From Skeletonema tropicum (Eukaryota; Bacillariophyta; Thalassiosirophyceae; Thalassiosirales; Thalassiosiraceae), in NCBI GenBank assembly GCA_037178625.1, contig CM074136.1, positions 1,240,001 through 1,304,000 on the forward strand: 64,000 nt of DNA, read 5' to 3'. The position numbers and the translations under genes were made by a program. Below the pieces are notes generated by a model that was given only the letters and a program-made list of their open reading frames with translations, ran no database searches and was not told the origin of the DNA. Below are positions 54,030 through 64,000 of the stretch, piece after piece. The number at the start of each line of letters is the position of its first letter. Position 1 is the first letter of the stretch.

Positions 54030-55715
54030 ATGATCTCCCAAAGGCTCCTATCCGCTGTGCTCGTGGCAGCAGCCACCAGCTGCAGCGCATTTGTTCTCCC
54101 CACCGGCAAAACAATTTCATCATCGTCCTCCTCCAATGCAAAAATTAACACATCACATCATGAAACAACCACTCGCCTCGACGCCGCCCTCCTCCCATCA
54201 GTCGTGACCAAACTCTCCCCACCCCTCCGTAACACCATTGTCCTATCCACAGCAGCATCCGCCGTAGCCGTCTCTATTTACAGAGCTCACAAAAAGAAGG
54301 GACTACCCGATGCAAATTTCTCCGAATATCCACTTCCCGAAGGAACATTAGGATGTCCAATTTTAGGCAATATTGACTTTTACACCAAGCAGGGCTCTGC
54401 GGAAACTGGCCCCGGGGACTTCTTCCGTCGACAAGCCGCCAAGATGAAAAATAAGAATATTTTTCGGTACATGGCATTCGGGAAGCCTATCGTCATGTTG
54501 TCAGGGATGAAGAATGTAAAGGCGGCCTTCAATCAAGAGTTTAAGAAAATTCGGACTACTACGGTAATGACGAGATTGACAAATTTGTTTGGTGGTGAGA
54601 GTATGTTATTTGTCAATGAAGCTGATCGTCATCAATACATGAGACGGTTGGTGGGTCAATCGATGACTCCGGAGAAGATTAATTTGGCCATTCCTGCATT
54701 GGTGGCAAGTGCAAGTGAGCAATTGGATCAGTTGACAATGGGGACACCTGTGACTATGGAGAATGTGTTGACTAACTTTACGCTTGATGTTGCGTGGAGA
54801 CAGATATTGGGATTGGATTTGAAGGATGACGAAATTGTGGAATTTAATGAGGCAGTGGAAAATTGGATTAATGGGATTGTTGATTTGCGTACGATTCTCA
54901 TGCCCAGTATTGAAAATACCAAGGCGGGCAAGGGAAATGCCTATCTCGTTTCCAAAATTGTTCGAAAGATGGATCAACTGGAAAGAGACGGTCCAGATGG
55001 TTCAACAACAATGTCAGCCATGTATTTTGCACGTGATGAAGAAGACCCATCGAAGAGATTGTCTCGTGACGATGTTATTAGTAATGCGCTCCTTTTGATT
55101 TTGGCTGGGTCTGAAACTGCGGCATCCACTCTCACCGTAGCAGCACTTGCATTGGGGCTTCACAAGGATATTCTAAAGAAGCTGAAAGACGAGCAACTTG
55201 CTATGATTGACAAGCACGGCACAGAAGAGATGACTCGTGAAATGATCGAGAAAGACTGCCCTTACCTCGATGCGGTCATTAAAGAGACCTTGAGGATTAA
55301 ACCACTCGGCAGTACCGGTGCAATGCGTGTAGCAGAAGAAACAATTGTGGTGGATGGCACACAAATCCCCAAAGGCAACGGGGTTGTGTTCAATATCTAT
55401 CTAACACATGAGGGTGACCCAGTTGTGAAGGAGGAGAACAATGCTCATATGGACATTGTCAAGGGATTCAAACCAGAGCGATGGCTTGATGAAAATACGA
55501 AACCCACCGAGTACATGCCTTTCGGATACGGTCCTCGATTCTGTCTGGGCTACAACTTGGCCATGGCCGAAATGAAGGTCTTCCTCGCATTATTGGCCCG
55601 TCGTGTAGACTTCAACTTGGTGAACATGAATCAAGACAATGTAACCTGGAAGAAGGTTAGCATCATCCCAAAGCCTGCTGATGGTGCTGTCGTCGAATTG
55701 ACCAGTTTGAGCTGA
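54030..55715 (+). CDS. Cytochrome P450, probably plastid-targeted (CYP26/CYP120-like)
   Basis: 561 residues, one frame. The N-terminus is a signal peptide (LLSAVLVAAATSCSAFVLP) with Phe right after the predicted cleavage site, the diatom plastid-import hallmark, then a Ser-rich transit region. P450 landmarks: LPEGTLGCPILGN near the start of the catalytic domain, the I-helix oxygen-binding LAGSETAAST (~358), ExxR in VIKETLRIKP (~416), FKPERWL, and heme-binding FGYGPRFCLGYNLAMAEMK (~496; Cys ~503). The heme region resembles the CYP26/CYP120 clan, which oxidises retinoids, so a carotenoid-derived substrate is a reasonable guess but only inference. Confidence 0.9.
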   Translation: MISQRLLSAVLVAAATSCSAFVLPTGKTISSSSSSNAKINTSHHETTTRLDAALLPSVVTKLSPPLRNTIVLSTAASAVAVSIYRAHKKKGLPDANFSEYPLPEGTLGCPILGNIDFYTKQGSAETGPGDFFRRQAAKMKNKNIFRYMAFGKPIVMLSGMKNVKAAFNQEFKKIRTTTVMTRLTNLFGGESMLFVNEADRHQYMRRLVGQSMTPEKINLAIPALVASASEQLDQLTMGTPVTMENVLTNFTLDVAWRQILGLDLKDDEIVEFNEAVENWINGIVDLRTILMPSIENTKAGKGNAYLVSKIVRKMDQLERDGPDGSTTMSAMYFARDEEDPSKRLSRDDVISNALLLILAGSETAASTLTVAALALGLHKDILKKLKDEQLAMIDKHGTEEMTREMIEKDCPYLDAVIKETLRIKPLGSTGAMRVAEETIVVDGTQIPKGNGVVFNIYLTHEGDPVVKEENNAHMDIVKGFKPERWLDENTKPTEYMPFGYGPRFCLGYNLAMAEMKVFLALLARRVDFNLVNMNQDNVTWKKVSIIPKPADGAVVELTSLS

Positions 55716-55811
55716 GTTGATTTGTTATATATAGATACCATTGTAAAGTTGTAATTAGATTTATCCCCACCCCATTGAATTGACAAATAGCCGTCACTCT
55801 ATTGTTGTCGT

Positions 55812-57310
55812 TTAATCGAACGTAATCTTATTTCCCGAAAAGGCGGCAATTGATCCATTCTTCTTTGCTCCAAAGGAATTGCCTCCTCCCCTTCCACCAC
55901 CACTTCCTCCCCCACGGCCGCCTCTTCCTCCTCTACCACGGCCACCTCCTCCTCCCCCCATGTAACCTCCACGACCACCTCTTCCTCCCCTTCCACCGCC
56001 TCTTCCTCCACCACCAAAGCCACGATCACGACGCTCATTTGCGTAGTCAACCCTCAACGGTCTATCCATGACATAAGTTCCTGCCAAAGCAACTGCCGCA
56101 TCAGTGCTCTCAGTCTCAGCAAATTCTACATGTCCAAAACCCTTTGAACTGACCAGTCTCCTTATCCTCTGCAAATCTAACAGCTGTAATTTCACCACAA
56201 TCCTTGAATGTATCACGAACAGTTTCTTCGTCAATGTGAAATGAAAGGTTTCCAACAAAGACAGTCAGGCAGCCCTCTTCCTTTTGGGAAGGTTCACGAG
56301 GTGCTGTGATGGGTTTAGATGTGGAATACTTGATGTTGAGCCAGCGTCCGTTGAAGTCGGCTCCGTTATGTTCCATGGCAGCTGCGGCACCAGCAGCATC
56401 ACTGAACGCAATGATGGCTTTCATGAGATAGGTAAAATAGTGTTTGAGATGAGTACACATGTTTGAGTATTAAATGCACATATATCATTGCAAAAATTCA
56501 CTAATAAAACTCACCAGTACCACTACTCCTTCCATCATCCTGAAGAGGCAACTCCACACTCGTCATCTCACCACAACTGGTAAAGAAATCTCTAACTTCC
56601 TCTTCAGTTGCCCTCCATGGCAATCCACGAACATAAATCTTGGTATTCTCACCGCCCTCCTCACCGGTGTGTTGTTTCTTATCTCCATTTTCGTTGGAGA
56701 GGACTGTCTCGGCCTTGCGTTTCTTTGAGGGAACTCCATCATCGGCGGCGGGGACTTCGGATTCTTTGGTGTCATCATCACCGTCGGAATCAGAGTCGCT
56801 GGAAGAGGAGCTAGAGGAAGAGGAGGAGGATCCGGAGGAAGACACCGATTTGGAAGCAGTCTTGGTCTCTGTAGGAGTTACATCGACAGTCTTCTTTTCC
56901 TTTGCCTTTTCATCTTCACTTTCAGAATCACTGGAGTCGCTGCTGGAAGAGGAAGATTCTTCTTTCTTTGCCTCGGCTACCTTCTTGGCGGGGGCCTCAT
57001 CTTCACTACTGCTGCTACTACTACTGCTGCTACTACTACTGCTGCTACTGCTAGAGGACTCTTCAGCCTTCTTCTTCGCTTCCGCCTCAGCCTTCTTCTT
57101 TGCCTCCTTCTTCGACTCCTTCTTCTTCGCTACAACCTTCTTCTCAGCCTCGGAGTCACTGCTGTCAGAGGAACAAGAAGAGGAAGAACTGCTGCTGCTG
57201 CTGCCCTTTTTGTGGGCAATCTTGGGAGTGTCGACGACCTTCTTTTCGTCTTCGCTGGAAGAGCTGCTGGAAGAGTCGGAGGAACTGCTGGATGAGGAGG
57301 AGGAAGCCAT
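55812..57310 (-). CDS. Nucleolin-like RNA-binding protein (two RRMs, RGG tail), one frameshift
   Basis: Exon 1 is 57310-56515; the intron 56514-56418 (97 bp, GTGAGT to GAAAG, phase 1) joins DGRSSGT to AIIAFSDAAG; exon 2 runs to 55812. The N-terminal ~220 residues are Ser/Glu/Asp/Lys tracts typical of nucleolin/NSR1. RRM1: TKIYVRGLPWRATEEEV. RRM2: LTVFVGNLSFHIDEETV with KGFGHVEFAETES as RNP1. The tail is rich in RGG/GGR, ending FSGNKITFD. An extra T within TTTT near 56136 shifts the frame inside RNP1; skipping it gives the expected motif exactly. Predicted nucleolar rRNA-processing factor. Confidence 0.88.
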
Positions 57311-58106
57311 TATGATTGATTGATTAAGTATGTGATGTACTGTAGGGTAGATGGATGGTAGGTATTGATCGATGCAACAATGAAGCTAGTAAGTAATATT
57401 GTGATGGAGGGTGATGGATGGTATTTTTTTGCTGCGCATGAACGGAGGTATCTTTTTGATTTGTTCTGTGGGAGTTTTGGTTGGCTCCGAGTTTGTGATT
57501 GATGAACAGACCGTTTCGTATTATTGGGAAAACTTGTATATTCATCTTCGATATGGTAGTACCCTTCGGTACTTGTGGAGGAGAGCCTGCTGAGCTGCCA
57601 TTCAAGCACTTTATGAGAGCAACAATGGCCCGATAACAGCGTCGTCACTTAATGATGAACAAATTTCATATTTATTATAGTACAGGTGGCAGATCTACTT
57701 CACAAAGAAGTAGCTCTCAGTCGACTCAAGAGTCGTCTCAGCCCCTCCAAAAGCGAAGGCGTATCCACGATTCTTTTCTTGTTTGCAATATACGTGATAC
57801 GTAGTTTACCGTAGCACGAAATAACCTAAAGCCCTCCTGCTCTTAGCGAGAGATAGATGGAGCAGGCCCACGCCACGATAAGTATGTATGTACTTCTCTC
57901 TAGAGCAAAGAAACCTAACGGAGAGGCACAAAAGAGACAGGGATGGAAGCCTGTGATAATCAAGTCTTCTAATGATAATGAATAATTTTTGGGATGTTTA
58001 CTGAGTCTACAGCATCTTCCTTGAGAGAGTGAGAGAGAGAGAGAGTAGACCTCGCTGGATTGTAAGAGTAATCAGTAGTTTATGAACATGATCAAGGTTT
58101 GATTTG
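57311..58106. other. Intergenic with CTAG/GAGA tracts
   Basis: No gene. Low-complexity GAGAGAG runs at ~57890 and 58030; a short segment near 57795 (TTTACCGTAGCACGAAATAACC) resembles 30367, another dispersed-repeat scrap. Confidence 0.4.
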
Positions 58107-59751
58107 GTTACCTAATGACTTGTACAAAGGAGAAACCTTATCCCATCTACGCATCACTTCATTCATAAACGACTGACAAGGTTTCCACATGATCATCGTC
58201 TTCCGCCAACCGAGAATACTTTTCCACAGTTTCCAACATATTTGGTAAGAGTTTCACATCAATGTCACCAAAATGCTGTACATTTGACATCGTTTCGTTT
58301 CTGGAAGATAGAATCCTATATATCTTTTTGGCTCTGTTGACTTCTCTCACAATGCTATCATGCACAAGCATGTAGAAGTTATCAACGTACATCACGAGAC
58401 AGCTGTGATTCGAATCAGCGGCTGAGTTCAGGCTACTTTTATCATATAATGCAAGCTCCAATAAATCAACCCCGGCAGTACTCGTATGATTTCCACTGAA
58501 ATCAACACTCCTCAACGTTGTGTTACTGCGGAGAGCATTAGCAATCAATTCAGCATCATTGTCATTCAAACGATTATCTGACAAGTCGAGATGTGTCAAA
58601 CATGGATTAATTGCCAAGAAATCTGCCAATACTGTGCACGCATTATTGGGTCCAGCCCGAGAACCAAGTAAATGGTTTCTAGTCATGTCCAGTCTTTTCA
58701 ACTTTAAGTCGCCTCCATTGAGTAGAAGGCGCAGCATATCATCTCCCAATCCATCACTGAAGCATTCACATATAGTGATATCCACAAGGGAAGGATGACG
58801 TTGTATGGCCGAGGAAAGTGCAGCAATATCATTCCTGTCCATATCTTGATTCCGATACAATTTCAGCTGTTGCAAGTGTGTGTTGATGCCCATCATTGCT
58901 GTAATCGTGCTCATGCCACCGTGAAAATGACAATTCTGCCGAAAGCGAAAGCATTTGAATGGCGTGCTCATCAATGCATCTATGATACGCTGGGAGTTTT
59001 CTCGGTTCAGTTGGAGATTAGTAAATGAGATGAAAGTCTTACAATCATCGGGCAACATGTCAACAACAGGTTTGAATTGCTTCAATGCAGCAGCAAACTC
59101 CTCCCAGTGGGGAGCTAATTCATAATCAACAACTTCGTCAAACGGGAGAAGATCATCCTCTACATCGATACGGATATCTAAACTGATCCCCATATCATCC
59201 AATTCATAAACTGCAACATCTGGAAAATCCCCCCTCCTCATAGCTTCAGTGCTGTCTTTCAATATCTCACTCGTTTGAAAGATGTAGCCAGCGGCGTTGG
59301 CGTCATAATTTCCAAGATCCATCAATTCCTGTTTCGTATCAATTAGAGCTGCATACTTCCACTTTTGGTTTCTTATCAGCATCTCATGATATTTGAGTGT
59401 TTTGTCAATGCGATCCTTCGTTGATTGCGATGTTGACTTTACTATATTCTCGAGAGAGCTGCACTTTCTCTCCAATTCTTCACATCGACTCTCGAGGCTG
59501 CTGACGGTGGCTAGCTTCTCTTCCATCCGCATCATTGTTTCGTTCATTTGTGAAAGAGATTGCTGAATCGAATTCTCGTTATTGGGCTGCTCTGGCAATG
59601 CACCATCATTATCACGCCGCCCTAAAAAATATCCAAACCATGATGAGAAAAAATTGTAGCTGCCTGTGTTAACATCATCATGTGCATTATCTGCCGTGGT
59701 CCGGCCATCATTTGCCTTGCGCTTCTTCGTAGTCCTATTATTGTTCATCAT
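58107..59751 (-). CDS. LRR family protein 2 (C-terminus truncated by a 4 bp duplication)
   Basis: 530 residues to the stop at 58159. NLS-like KKRKANDGRTT, coiled coil MRMEEKLATVSSLESRCEEL, then HWEEFAAALKQFKPVVDML, CHFHGGMSTITAMM, and LRRs (LKRLDMTRNHLLGS, LTHLDLSDNRLNDNDAELI, ALRSNTTLRSVDFSGN). After VVYE a duplicated TGAA creates a stop; the lost C-terminus RRWDKVSPLYKSLGN is intact in the next frame to 58107. Whether the truncation matters is unknown. It lies in tandem with LRR 3, same strand, 240 bp apart. Confidence 0.82.
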
Positions 59752-59990
59752 GTAGATTGTGTGGCTTCATTCCACGAAGAGGTTCTCGATAGGAGGTGAT
59801 TATTGTTTGGTTTGGTGTTGGTGTGGCATTTGGCACTGGGCATTGCTAAGTACCTCCTACTTACCTCGTGAATGTGGAATCTTGGGAAAACTTTCATCAT
59901 CTTTGGTACCCTTCGGTACTACAAGGAGAAAGATACACATATATAAGCTGAGCGAAAGAGGCATCAGATTTGGGAACATGTTTGTTTGAT

Positions 59991-61655
59991 TTAGTTACCT
60001 AATGACATGTACAAAGGCGACACCTTGTCCCATCTTCGCATAATTTCATATACGATTGACAAGGCTTTTACTTTCACAAACTCATCATATTCTTCGGTCA
60101 ACCGTGAATATTTCTGTACGACTTCAAGTAAGCGAGGTAGGAGATTTACATCAATGTCTCGGAAAAGCTGTACGTTTGACATTGTTTTGTTTCTTATTGA
60201 AAGAAGTCTGTATAGTTTTTCAGCCCTATTGATTTCTCTGGCTTTACTGTTGTGCAGGCCCACGTCGAACCAAATCATGACGAAATCAGCATCTATCGAA
60301 CAGGTGTGATTCGAATCAGCGGTTGAATTCAGGTTACTTTCGTCATGTAGGACAGAGTAAAATTCTTTCATTCCGCTAAGAGTATAATCATTTCCACTGA
60401 TATCCAGATTTCTCAAAGTTGTGTTACTGCGAAGAGCATTTGCAATCAGTGCAGCATCATTGTTATCCAAATCATTTCCCTCGAGATCAAGATCTGTTAA
60501 GCTGGGATTAGTTGCTAAGAAATCAGCCAATAAAGCGCCCACATTGTTGGGTCCATTCCCAGAACCAAATATATGGTTCCCACGCATGCTCAGTCTTTCT
60601 AACTTCAAGTCGCTCGCAGCCCCGAGAAGTGAGCGTAGCATGTAGTCTCCCAATCCGTCACTGAAGCATTCTTTGAAAGTGACCCCCACAAGGTTAGGAT
60701 GACATTGTATGGCCGTGGAAAGTGTAGCAATATCATTCCTGTCCATGTCTTGCACGTGATAAAATTCTAGCTCTTGTAAGTGTGTATTGTTGTCCATCAA
60801 TGCTGAAATTGTGCTCATGCCACCGTGAAAATGACAATGCTGCTGAAAGCGAAAGTGACTGAATGGCATGCTCATCAATGCATCCTCGATCAGTTGGGTG
60901 CTTTCTCGGGTCAGATAGACATTAGCAAATGAGATGAAAGTCTTAGAATCATCGGGCAAGACGTCAAAAAAAGGTCCGAAGTGCTTCAATGCAGCAGCAA
61001 ACTCCTCCCAGTGGGGAGCTAATTCACGACCAAAAACATCGTCAATTGGGAAATCCAACTCTACATTGATAACCATATCCAAAAGAATCCCCCCACCACC
61101 CATATAATAATTACCATAATCTGGAAAGTCACCTCTTCGGAGAGCTTCGGTCTTCTCTTTTATTGTCTCACTCGTGTGAAAGACATAATCAGCATCGTTA
61201 GCGTCGTAATTTGAACCATCTATCAATTCGCGTATCGTGTATATTCGAGCTAGATACTCCCACTTTTGGTTTCTTATCATCATCTCATGATATTTGAGTC
61301 TTTTGCCAATGTGCTCCTTCGTTGATTGCGATGTTGACTTTACTATAGTCTCGAGAGAGCTGCACTTCCTCTCCAATTCTTCACATCGGCTCTCAAGGCT
61401 GCTGACGGTGCTGCTCACGGTAGCTAGCTTCTCTTCCATCCGCATCATTGTTTCGTTCATTTGCGAAAGAGATTGCAGAATTGAACTCTCGTTATTGGGC
61501 TGTTCTGACGATGCAGCATCACGCCGCCCTGAAAAATAACCAAACCATGATGAGAAAAAATTGTAGCTGCCTGCGTTCACATCATGCGCATTATTTGACG
61601 TGGTCCGGCCATCATTTGCCTTGCGCTTCTTCGTAGCCCTATTATTGCTCATCAT
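59991..61655 (-). CDS. LRR family protein 3 (intact)
   Basis: 554 residues, the only fully intact member here. Order: KKRKANDGRTTSN (NLS-like, ~10-22), a coiled coil ~70-115 (ATVSSTVSSLESRCEELE), RLKYHEMMIRNQKWEYLA, HWEEFAAALKHFGPFFDVL, a HCHFHGGMSTISALM block, LRRs (LERLSMRGNHIFGSGNG, LTDLDLEGNDLDNNDAALI, ALRSNTTLRNLDISGNDY), SNHTCSIDAD, NVQLFRDIDVNLLPRLLE and RRWDKVSPLYMSLGN. No signal peptide or membrane helix, so likely nuclear or cytosolic. I know of no characterised homologue. Confidence 0.85.
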   Translation of the reverse strand: MMSNNRATKKRKANDGRTTSNNAHDVNAGSYNFFSSWFGYFSGRRDAASSEQPNNESSILQSLSQMNETMMRMEEKLATVSSTVSSLESRCEELERKCSSLETIVKSTSQSTKEHIGKRLKYHEMMIRNQKWEYLARIYTIRELIDGSNYDANDADYVFHTSETIKEKTEALRRGDFPDYGNYYMGGGGILLDMVINVELDFPIDDVFGRELAPHWEEFAAALKHFGPFFDVLPDDSKTFISFANVYLTRESTQLIEDALMSMPFSHFRFQQHCHFHGGMSTISALMDNNTHLQELEFYHVQDMDRNDIATLSTAIQCHPNLVGVTFKECFSDGLGDYMLRSLLGAASDLKLERLSMRGNHIFGSGNGPNNVGALLADFLATNPSLTDLDLEGNDLDNNDAALIANALRSNTTLRNLDISGNDYTLSGMKEFYSVLHDESNLNSTADSNHTCSIDADFVMIWFDVGLHNSKAREINRAEKLYRLLSIRNKTMSNVQLFRDIDVNLLPRLLEVVQKYSRLTEEYDEFVKVKALSIVYEIMRRWDKVSPLYMSLGN

Positions 61656-62256
61656 GTAGATTACGTGGCTTCATTCCATGAAGAGGTTCTCGATAGGAGG
61701 TGATTATTGTTTGGTTTGGTGTTGGTGGCAGTGTGGTGTGTGGTGTGTGGTGTGTGGTGTGGGGGTTTTAGATTATTTGGTGCGCACGGGGTGGACGGCT
61801 GCTCGCATATGTAGTGGGTTGTGGACCAGCTAAATACCTTGGACCAAGCAGGGCATGTAATAGTGTCTGTTTTGGGATATTACGCATGGTGATAGATGGA
61901 CGATGGTTATGATGTGATGCAATCAGGGTCCCGTGGAAGCTGATACTACTGTCATGTTGTAATGAATGTGAATGTGAGCAGGATGCAGCAAACAGCAAAG
62001 TTTTCCCGCCCGCGGCGATGGAGCAGACAACGGACTCGTCTCAGTCTCAGCCAACTAGATAGAAGTGGATACAAGTTTGCTAACGCTAATAGGTAGAGGT
62101 AGAGGTAGAGGTAGAGGAGGGAAAGTCATAAAAAGCAAAGTAGTTTGTCTCTCCACAATGTCGAATGCGACGATGCGCATAGAATGTGATTAGGTCGTTA
62201 AACATCCTGTCGGATGTTCGCTCACACTGCTGCCTTGCAGCGACATTTCATCCGAC
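61656..62256. repeat. Intergenic with GTGTG and AGGTAG microsatellites
   Basis: GTGTGTGG-type repeats occupy 61727-61762 and AGGTAG repeats 62092-62117. Likely the LRR 3 upstream region (the gene reads leftward from 61655). No gene seen. Confidence 0.6.
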
Positions 62257-63150
62257 TCAATCCTTGAAGAGTTGCTGCTCCGAATCAAATTTGGCCTTTG
62301 CTTCTACAAATGAAAGGCAGTCATGCTTGTGTTCTTCCCAATCCTCCAGGGCACATTTTCGTGAACAATAATAAGATCGATTACATCGAGAGCATTTTAG
62401 CATTTTACTGCGCTCAATCTTCCCATCGGGGAGGCTGCAACCATTAATTCCCTTGTAACTAAAATGACAGCAGATTCCCATCTTTTTCATGGATTTTACG
62501 GCTTCGTATTTAGCATCCAAGCATGAGCAGGGAATGCGCTTCTGCAAGAAGCTGATGAGTGTACGTTCATCGCAAATGTCGTGGTGAAGCTCAAAGATCT
62601 TTCTCATGTTCAATGAGGATTGGGCTTTGTTGAGGTAGACCGCTATGTATTGCTCATGGAAGTAAGCGACACAGGCGTACGTTCTTACTCTACCACGACC
62701 GTAACTGTGTCCATCAAGAATGATTTGTGTAGCTTCGGCTATGAGGTTTGATGCAATCATTTCCCTCTTGGCCGGATCATTCGCGACATCAGGGAACTCC
62801 TTCCGGGTAGCTTGGGTTGCCACGGATAACGACGTCGGCAAATCATCGGTGCGTGCAGCAGCAGCATCGAAATTAACTCCAAATTCGTTACAGTATGCCC
62901 AAATCCTCACATCATGAGGAGCGAAGCCGTGATCGCATCCACGCCACCACGGGCGAAATTCACCCTTCTCAGCAACAGCAAGCTTTATGGCTTCCTCCAA
63001 AAGTGCATCCTCGTCAAACGATGATGGACTTGCGATATTGAGCTTCGCCACCCGGGCTTCAATTGACTCCTCGTGCTCTTTCTTTTCTTTGGCCGCTATA
63101 GCCTTCTTCTTCTTCTGCACTTTGCCTTTGCTCTTCCGTTTCTTTGGCAT
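62257..63150 (-). CDS. MYND-type zinc-finger protein
   Basis: 297 residues. A Lys-rich N-terminus (PKKRKSKGKVQKKKKAIA) is probably a nuclear or nucleolar signal. The middle contains WWRGCDHGFAPHDVRIW and YACVAYFHEQYIAVYLN, which recur in diatom MYND proteins as I remember them, plus RIPCSCLDAKYEAVKSM. The C-terminal MYND finger is KMLKCSRCNRSYYCSRKC followed by WEEHKHDC, giving the expected CxxC, CxxxC and HxxxC ligands. MYND domains mediate protein-protein contacts with proline-rich motifs. One frame; ATG at 63150. Confidence 0.87.
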   Translation of the reverse strand: MPKKRKSKGKVQKKKKAIAAKEKKEHEESIEARVAKLNIASPSSFDEDALLEEAIKLAVAEKGEFRPWWRGCDHGFAPHDVRIWAYCNEFGVNFDAAAARTDDLPTSLSVATQATRKEFPDVANDPAKREMIASNLIAEATQIILDGHSYGRGRVRTYACVAYFHEQYIAVYLNKAQSSLNMRKIFELHHDICDERTLISFLQKRIPCSCLDAKYEAVKSMKKMGICCHFSYKGINGCSLPDGKIERSKMLKCSRCNRSYYCSRKCALEDWEEHKHDCLSFVEAKAKFDSEQQLFKD

Positions 63151-63169
63151 CTTACTCGCCTGACGATGA

Positions 63170-64000
63170 CGTGAACGTGACGCACCTCAATACCCAAAGT
63201 TTGATGGTGAAGGCGATGTCGCTGAAATCAAGAATGTTGCTGCGCTGGTCGAATGTCAAAAATTAAAATCATATCGTACAGTATTTTCGGTATCTATTGT
63301 ACCTTTATCTTCATCTGTCGAATTTTTTCACCTTGAGTCGATTCATTCATCAGCTCGAAGAGAGCATCAGCTTCTTCAGTGTCCACACTCTGGCCACACC
63401 ACACAGATAGAAAGAGTCGACTTTTCCAACGCAAATATTTTCTGTGACAACAAAGTGACTGTTCATACGCTCTCTGCGAAGTATGATACATTCACAGTTT
63501 CTCCATCTTCATCTCGGCATAGAACTATGATGATACACGGAGCATTCAGACCACCTCGCGGCAGCTCACAAATGTCGCATGACAAGTTAAGTTCCTGAAT
63601 GACAAGGTAAGTCAGGATGGCAGGTTAGGTAATGTACGCTTGTCGCTGGAGGCTCAGCTTGATGTAAACTGTGATCAGGCTACAAAAGCAAAACGAGCTC
63701 TTTTGCGTGCGTTCAATTCTTTTTCGATCCATTTAGACGCACTCATCCCTCAAATGGAAGCGGCTGTGGTGGTTATTGACAAAAAACAGACAGCAGACAT
63801 GGAGCTACAGGTATCATATATTGATATTCTATGCGGAGAAGGTTTGCTTCCTCTGACTTCTGGCTCCACCGTATTGGAGACGCTTCGGGACGTTATCGAC
63901 TTTGGATGCCATAGTAACCAGTGTTCCGGATTCACCAGTGTGACAAAGAAGCCCCTATTCTCTAGAGTCCGTGTCCTAACTGCGAGTGTTACGAAAAAGC
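63170..64000 (+). CDS. Possible coding exons of an unidentified gene running off the window
   Basis: Two long open stretches without good starts: 63170-63597 (AALVECQKLKSYRTVFSV, CDNKVTVHTLSAKYDTF, HGAFRPPRGSSQMSHDKL) and, in another frame, 63583-64000 with no stop to the end (LEAQLDVNCDQATKAKRAL, IPQMEAAVVVIDKKQTA, LTSGSTVLETLRDVIDFG). The composition looks protein-like, and the two meet at a duplicated ATGACAAG with GTAAGT nearby. No family match. Confidence 0.35.

Noticed and set aside
56640..57323. Long plus-strand frame of Ser/Leu/Glu repeats opposite the nucleolin-like gene
   Set aside because: It is the antisense of the Ser/Glu tracts of the real gene, which has an intron, RRMs and an RGG tail on the minus strand.
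63583..64000. Kinesin-like motor fragment
   Set aside because: A YIDIL-like string recalled a kinesin motif, but no P-loop, switch motifs or matching context were found.

Overview
The window looks like nuclear DNA of a diatom, probably a thalassiosiroid-type centric; the genus is an inference. The evidence is short GT-AG introns (90-104 bp), two proteins with a signal peptide followed by an AF-type plastid-import motif (54.0 kb, 38.1 kb), a GABA-B-like class C receptor, a mitochondrial-type cyanase, an expanded LRR family, and LINE-type remnants with the RNase H plus CxxC/HxxxC tail I recognise from stramenopile elements. No rRNA, complete tRNA or CRISPR array was seen.

Layout: 0-3.4 kb is an armadillo-repeat gene. 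3.4-10 kb is a mobile patch: two inverted copies (A, B) of a ~1.35 kb element carrying an unknown gene enclose a decayed LINE fragment, beside two LRR gene fragments. 10-11.3 kb holds two ~175 bp tandem-repeat families. 12.3-18.4 kb is ordinary genic DNA (VTT/SNARE-associated membrane protein, PAP2-type phosphatase or sphingolipid synthase, class C GPCR). 18.9-26.5 kb is an accessory block of ankyrin and Sel1-like remnants, a tandemly duplicated unknown gene, and one member of a diatom-type hypothetical family. 26.8-29.7 kb has an Mpv17/PMP22 protein and a membrane-anchored kinase. 30.4-36.3 kb has an LRR gene, a large inverted repeat, two stray copies of one 3' exon, and that exon's parent gene split by a 654 bp palindrome-rich insertion with a 5 bp target duplication. 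36.4-48.8 kb is mostly housekeeping: proteasome beta-like subunit, plastid-type protein, S51 peptidase, bZIP factor, TMEM42-like protein, cyanase, histidine phosphatase, and a zinc-finger-like unknown. 48.9-53.8 kb is dense in MITEs and includes copy C of the unknown element. 54-57.3 kb has a P450 and a nucleolin-like RNA-binding protein. 58.1-61.7 kb is a tandem LRR pair. 62.3-63.2 kb is a MYND protein, followed by possible exons running off the end.

Three things stand out. First, the A/B/C element family carries a conserved two-repeat protein that resembles no transposase I know. Second, several short elements are built from perfect palindromes, one family showing compensatory base changes between copies. 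Third, many conserved genes have a single extra base that breaks the frame, nearly always in the +1 sense. That last pattern may be consensus insertion error, but it is systematic enough to need checking before any gene here is called dead.
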